From Gammaproteobacteria bacterium (GTDB taxonomy: Bacteria; Pseudomonadota; Gammaproteobacteria; Steroidobacterales; JACDCP01), in contig JACDCP010000206.1 of the NCBI GenBank assembly GCA_013817465.1, forward strand, positions 1 to 5,698: a DNA stretch of 5,698 bases. The letters run 5' to 3'. The notes under the pieces are model-generated. The model had not been told where the DNA came from. It made no database searches and worked only from the letters and a program-made list of their open reading frames with translations. The translations under genes were made by a program, and so were the position numbers. This document shows, piece by piece, positions 4,776-5,698 of the stretch (position 1 is its first letter; every line of letters starts with the position of its first letter).

Positions 4776-5698
4776 ATGGCGGATTCAATGCACGGCATGC
4801 GGAACGGGCCAATGACTGCGAGATCAGCCATTCCTAGCAGAGACGCCGGCAATCGACCGGGAACCGGGCCGATGCCGCCCGGCGAGCCTTCCCCCGTCGT
4901 TATCGAGCCGGTCGCATTCCGGCCCGCAGTAGCGGCCGCCCGGCGGCTGCCGCGCTACCTGCGACCTCTGCCGATCCTGTTCGGCGCGGCCTTGCTTGCG
5001 CTGGGGCTGGTCGCGCTTTTCATGTTCACGGCGAAGTCCGTGCAGCTCGAGTTCGACCCTCCCGCAGACAGCATCGTCATGGATGGACGGCTGCCCGTGG
5101 TGCCGATCGGCGGCCGGCATCTCGCGCAGAGCGGCGCTTACGTGCTGCGCGCCGAAAAGGCCGGGTACCGTCCGTACGAAACCCGCATCGAAATCGGCAG
5201 CGAACAGAACCAGGCTTTCCAGTATCAGCTCGAAAAGCTGCCGGGCGTGGTCGATATACGCACGGGCGACGTGCGCAACGCGAGCGTGACGATCGACGGC
5301 GAACCGCGCGGCCTGGCACCGCTCGACGATCTGCGGCTCGAGCCCGGCCCGCACGACATCGTCGTCGCCGCGGCGAATTATCTGCCCTGGCTCGAGACCG
5401 TGGAAATAGAAGGCGCCGCCGTCGAGCAAATTCTGGATATCGAGCTCGTGCCGGGCTGGGCGCCGGTCAGCTTCAGCTCAGTGCCCGCCGCGGCCACCGT
5501 GGTCGTCGACGGCGAGGCGCTGGGTCGCACGCCGCTGACTGTCGACCTCGGTGCCGGCCGCCACGAGGCCGGGCTGAGGCTCGACGGCTACAAGACCTGG
5601 CAGACCGAGCTCGAGGTTTCAGGCGACGTGCCGCAGGCCGTGCCAAAGGTTATCTTCGAGAAGGCCGACGGCGTGGTTTCGCTGCGCAGCTCGCCGGG
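4776..5698 (+). CDS. Membrane-anchored multi-PEGA protein, 3' end cut by the window
   Basis: The frame stays open from the preceding gene's stop to the window edge. From ATG 4776 there is a Pro/Arg-rich cytoplasmic segment (1-62, ending RRLPRYLR), one transmembrane helix (~65-85, PILFGAALLALGLVALFMF) and then tandem PEGA domains: ~88-152 (VQLEFDPPADSIVMDG... AEKAGYRPYE), ~155-225 (VVDIRTGDVRNASVTIDG... AAANYLPWLE) and ~227-300 (APVSFSSVPAAATVVVDG, GRTPLTVDLGAGRHEAG, LDGYKTWQ). A fourth begins at the edge (VVSLRSSPG). PEGA domains are beta-rich units of bacterial surface and signalling proteins; in other genomes they are fused to kinases or formylglycine-generating-enzyme-like domains, which may follow outside the window. 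The start is uncertain: 4776, 4788 (GGCGGA 4 nt upstream), 4797 and 4812 are all in-frame ATGs. It begins 24 bases after, and in the same frame as, the upstream gene, so an operon is likely. Confidence 0.87.
   Translation, partial: MADSMHGMRNGPMTARSAIPSRDAGNRPGTGPMPPGEPSPVVIEPVAFRPAVAAARRLPRYLRPLPILFGAALLALGLVALFMFTAKSVQLEFDPPADSIVMDGRLPVVPIGGRHLAQSGAYVLRAEKAGYRPYETRIEIGSEQNQAFQYQLEKLPGVVDIRTGDVRNASVTIDGEPRGLAPLDDLRLEPGPHDIVVAAANYLPWLETVEIEGAAVEQILDIELVPGWAPVSFSSVPAAATVVVDGEALGRTPLTVDLGAGRHEAGLRLDGYKTWQTELEVSGDVPQAVPKVIFEKADGVVSLRSSP

Noticed and set aside
4824..5429. 201-residue - strand open frame
   Set aside because: Antisense to the PEGA repeats, whose + strand translation shows clear domain motifs; no RBS or domain on the - strand.

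Overview
The window is G+C-rich (roughly two thirds by eye), densely coding, and all five genes read on the + strand. The second gene is an SH3-coiled-coil-membrane anchor protein of the YgiM/TIGR04211 type, ending in the typical 'GGVRIY' tail. Together with the codon use and the REP-like repeats, this points to a gammaproteobacterium, possibly an environmental lineage of the Steroidobacter/Woeseia kind. That placement is inference; no RNA gene fixes it.

Layout: (1) 1-768, the 3' part of an ankyrin-repeat gene cut by the window edge. (2) 769-859, a short intergenic stretch with three back-to-back hairpins, a perfect TATAAT and a good ribosome binding site (RBS). (3) 860-1614, the SH3/anchor gene. 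Its signal-peptide region is split by a ~167-170 bp hairpin-rich MITE/REP-like element (about 878-1048). The element stops the original reading frame after ten codons and supplies a new open frame. (4) 1617-1742, three exact copies of a 26-bp REP-like repeat (two direct, one inverted) filling the gap. The last copy lies in the 5' end of the next gene. (5) 1715-3100, a secreted or anchored TPR protein with a TonB-like C-terminal domain. (6) 3210-4751, a single-pass membrane protein with TPR-like helical repeats and a PEGA-like C-terminal domain. (7) 4776 to the window end, a single-pass membrane protein with at least three PEGA domains, cut by the edge.

Genes 5-7 look like one envelope-associated module: TPR scaffolds for protein-protein contacts, PEGA beta-domains on the outer side of the membrane, and a TonB-like domain. 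No enzymatic domain is visible. Partners such as a Ser/Thr kinase or a formylglycine-generating-enzyme-like domain would be expected beyond the right edge if this follows known PEGA contexts, but that cannot be seen here. The most notable feature is that two neighbouring genes each have a repeat element in the DNA encoding their export signal or start.
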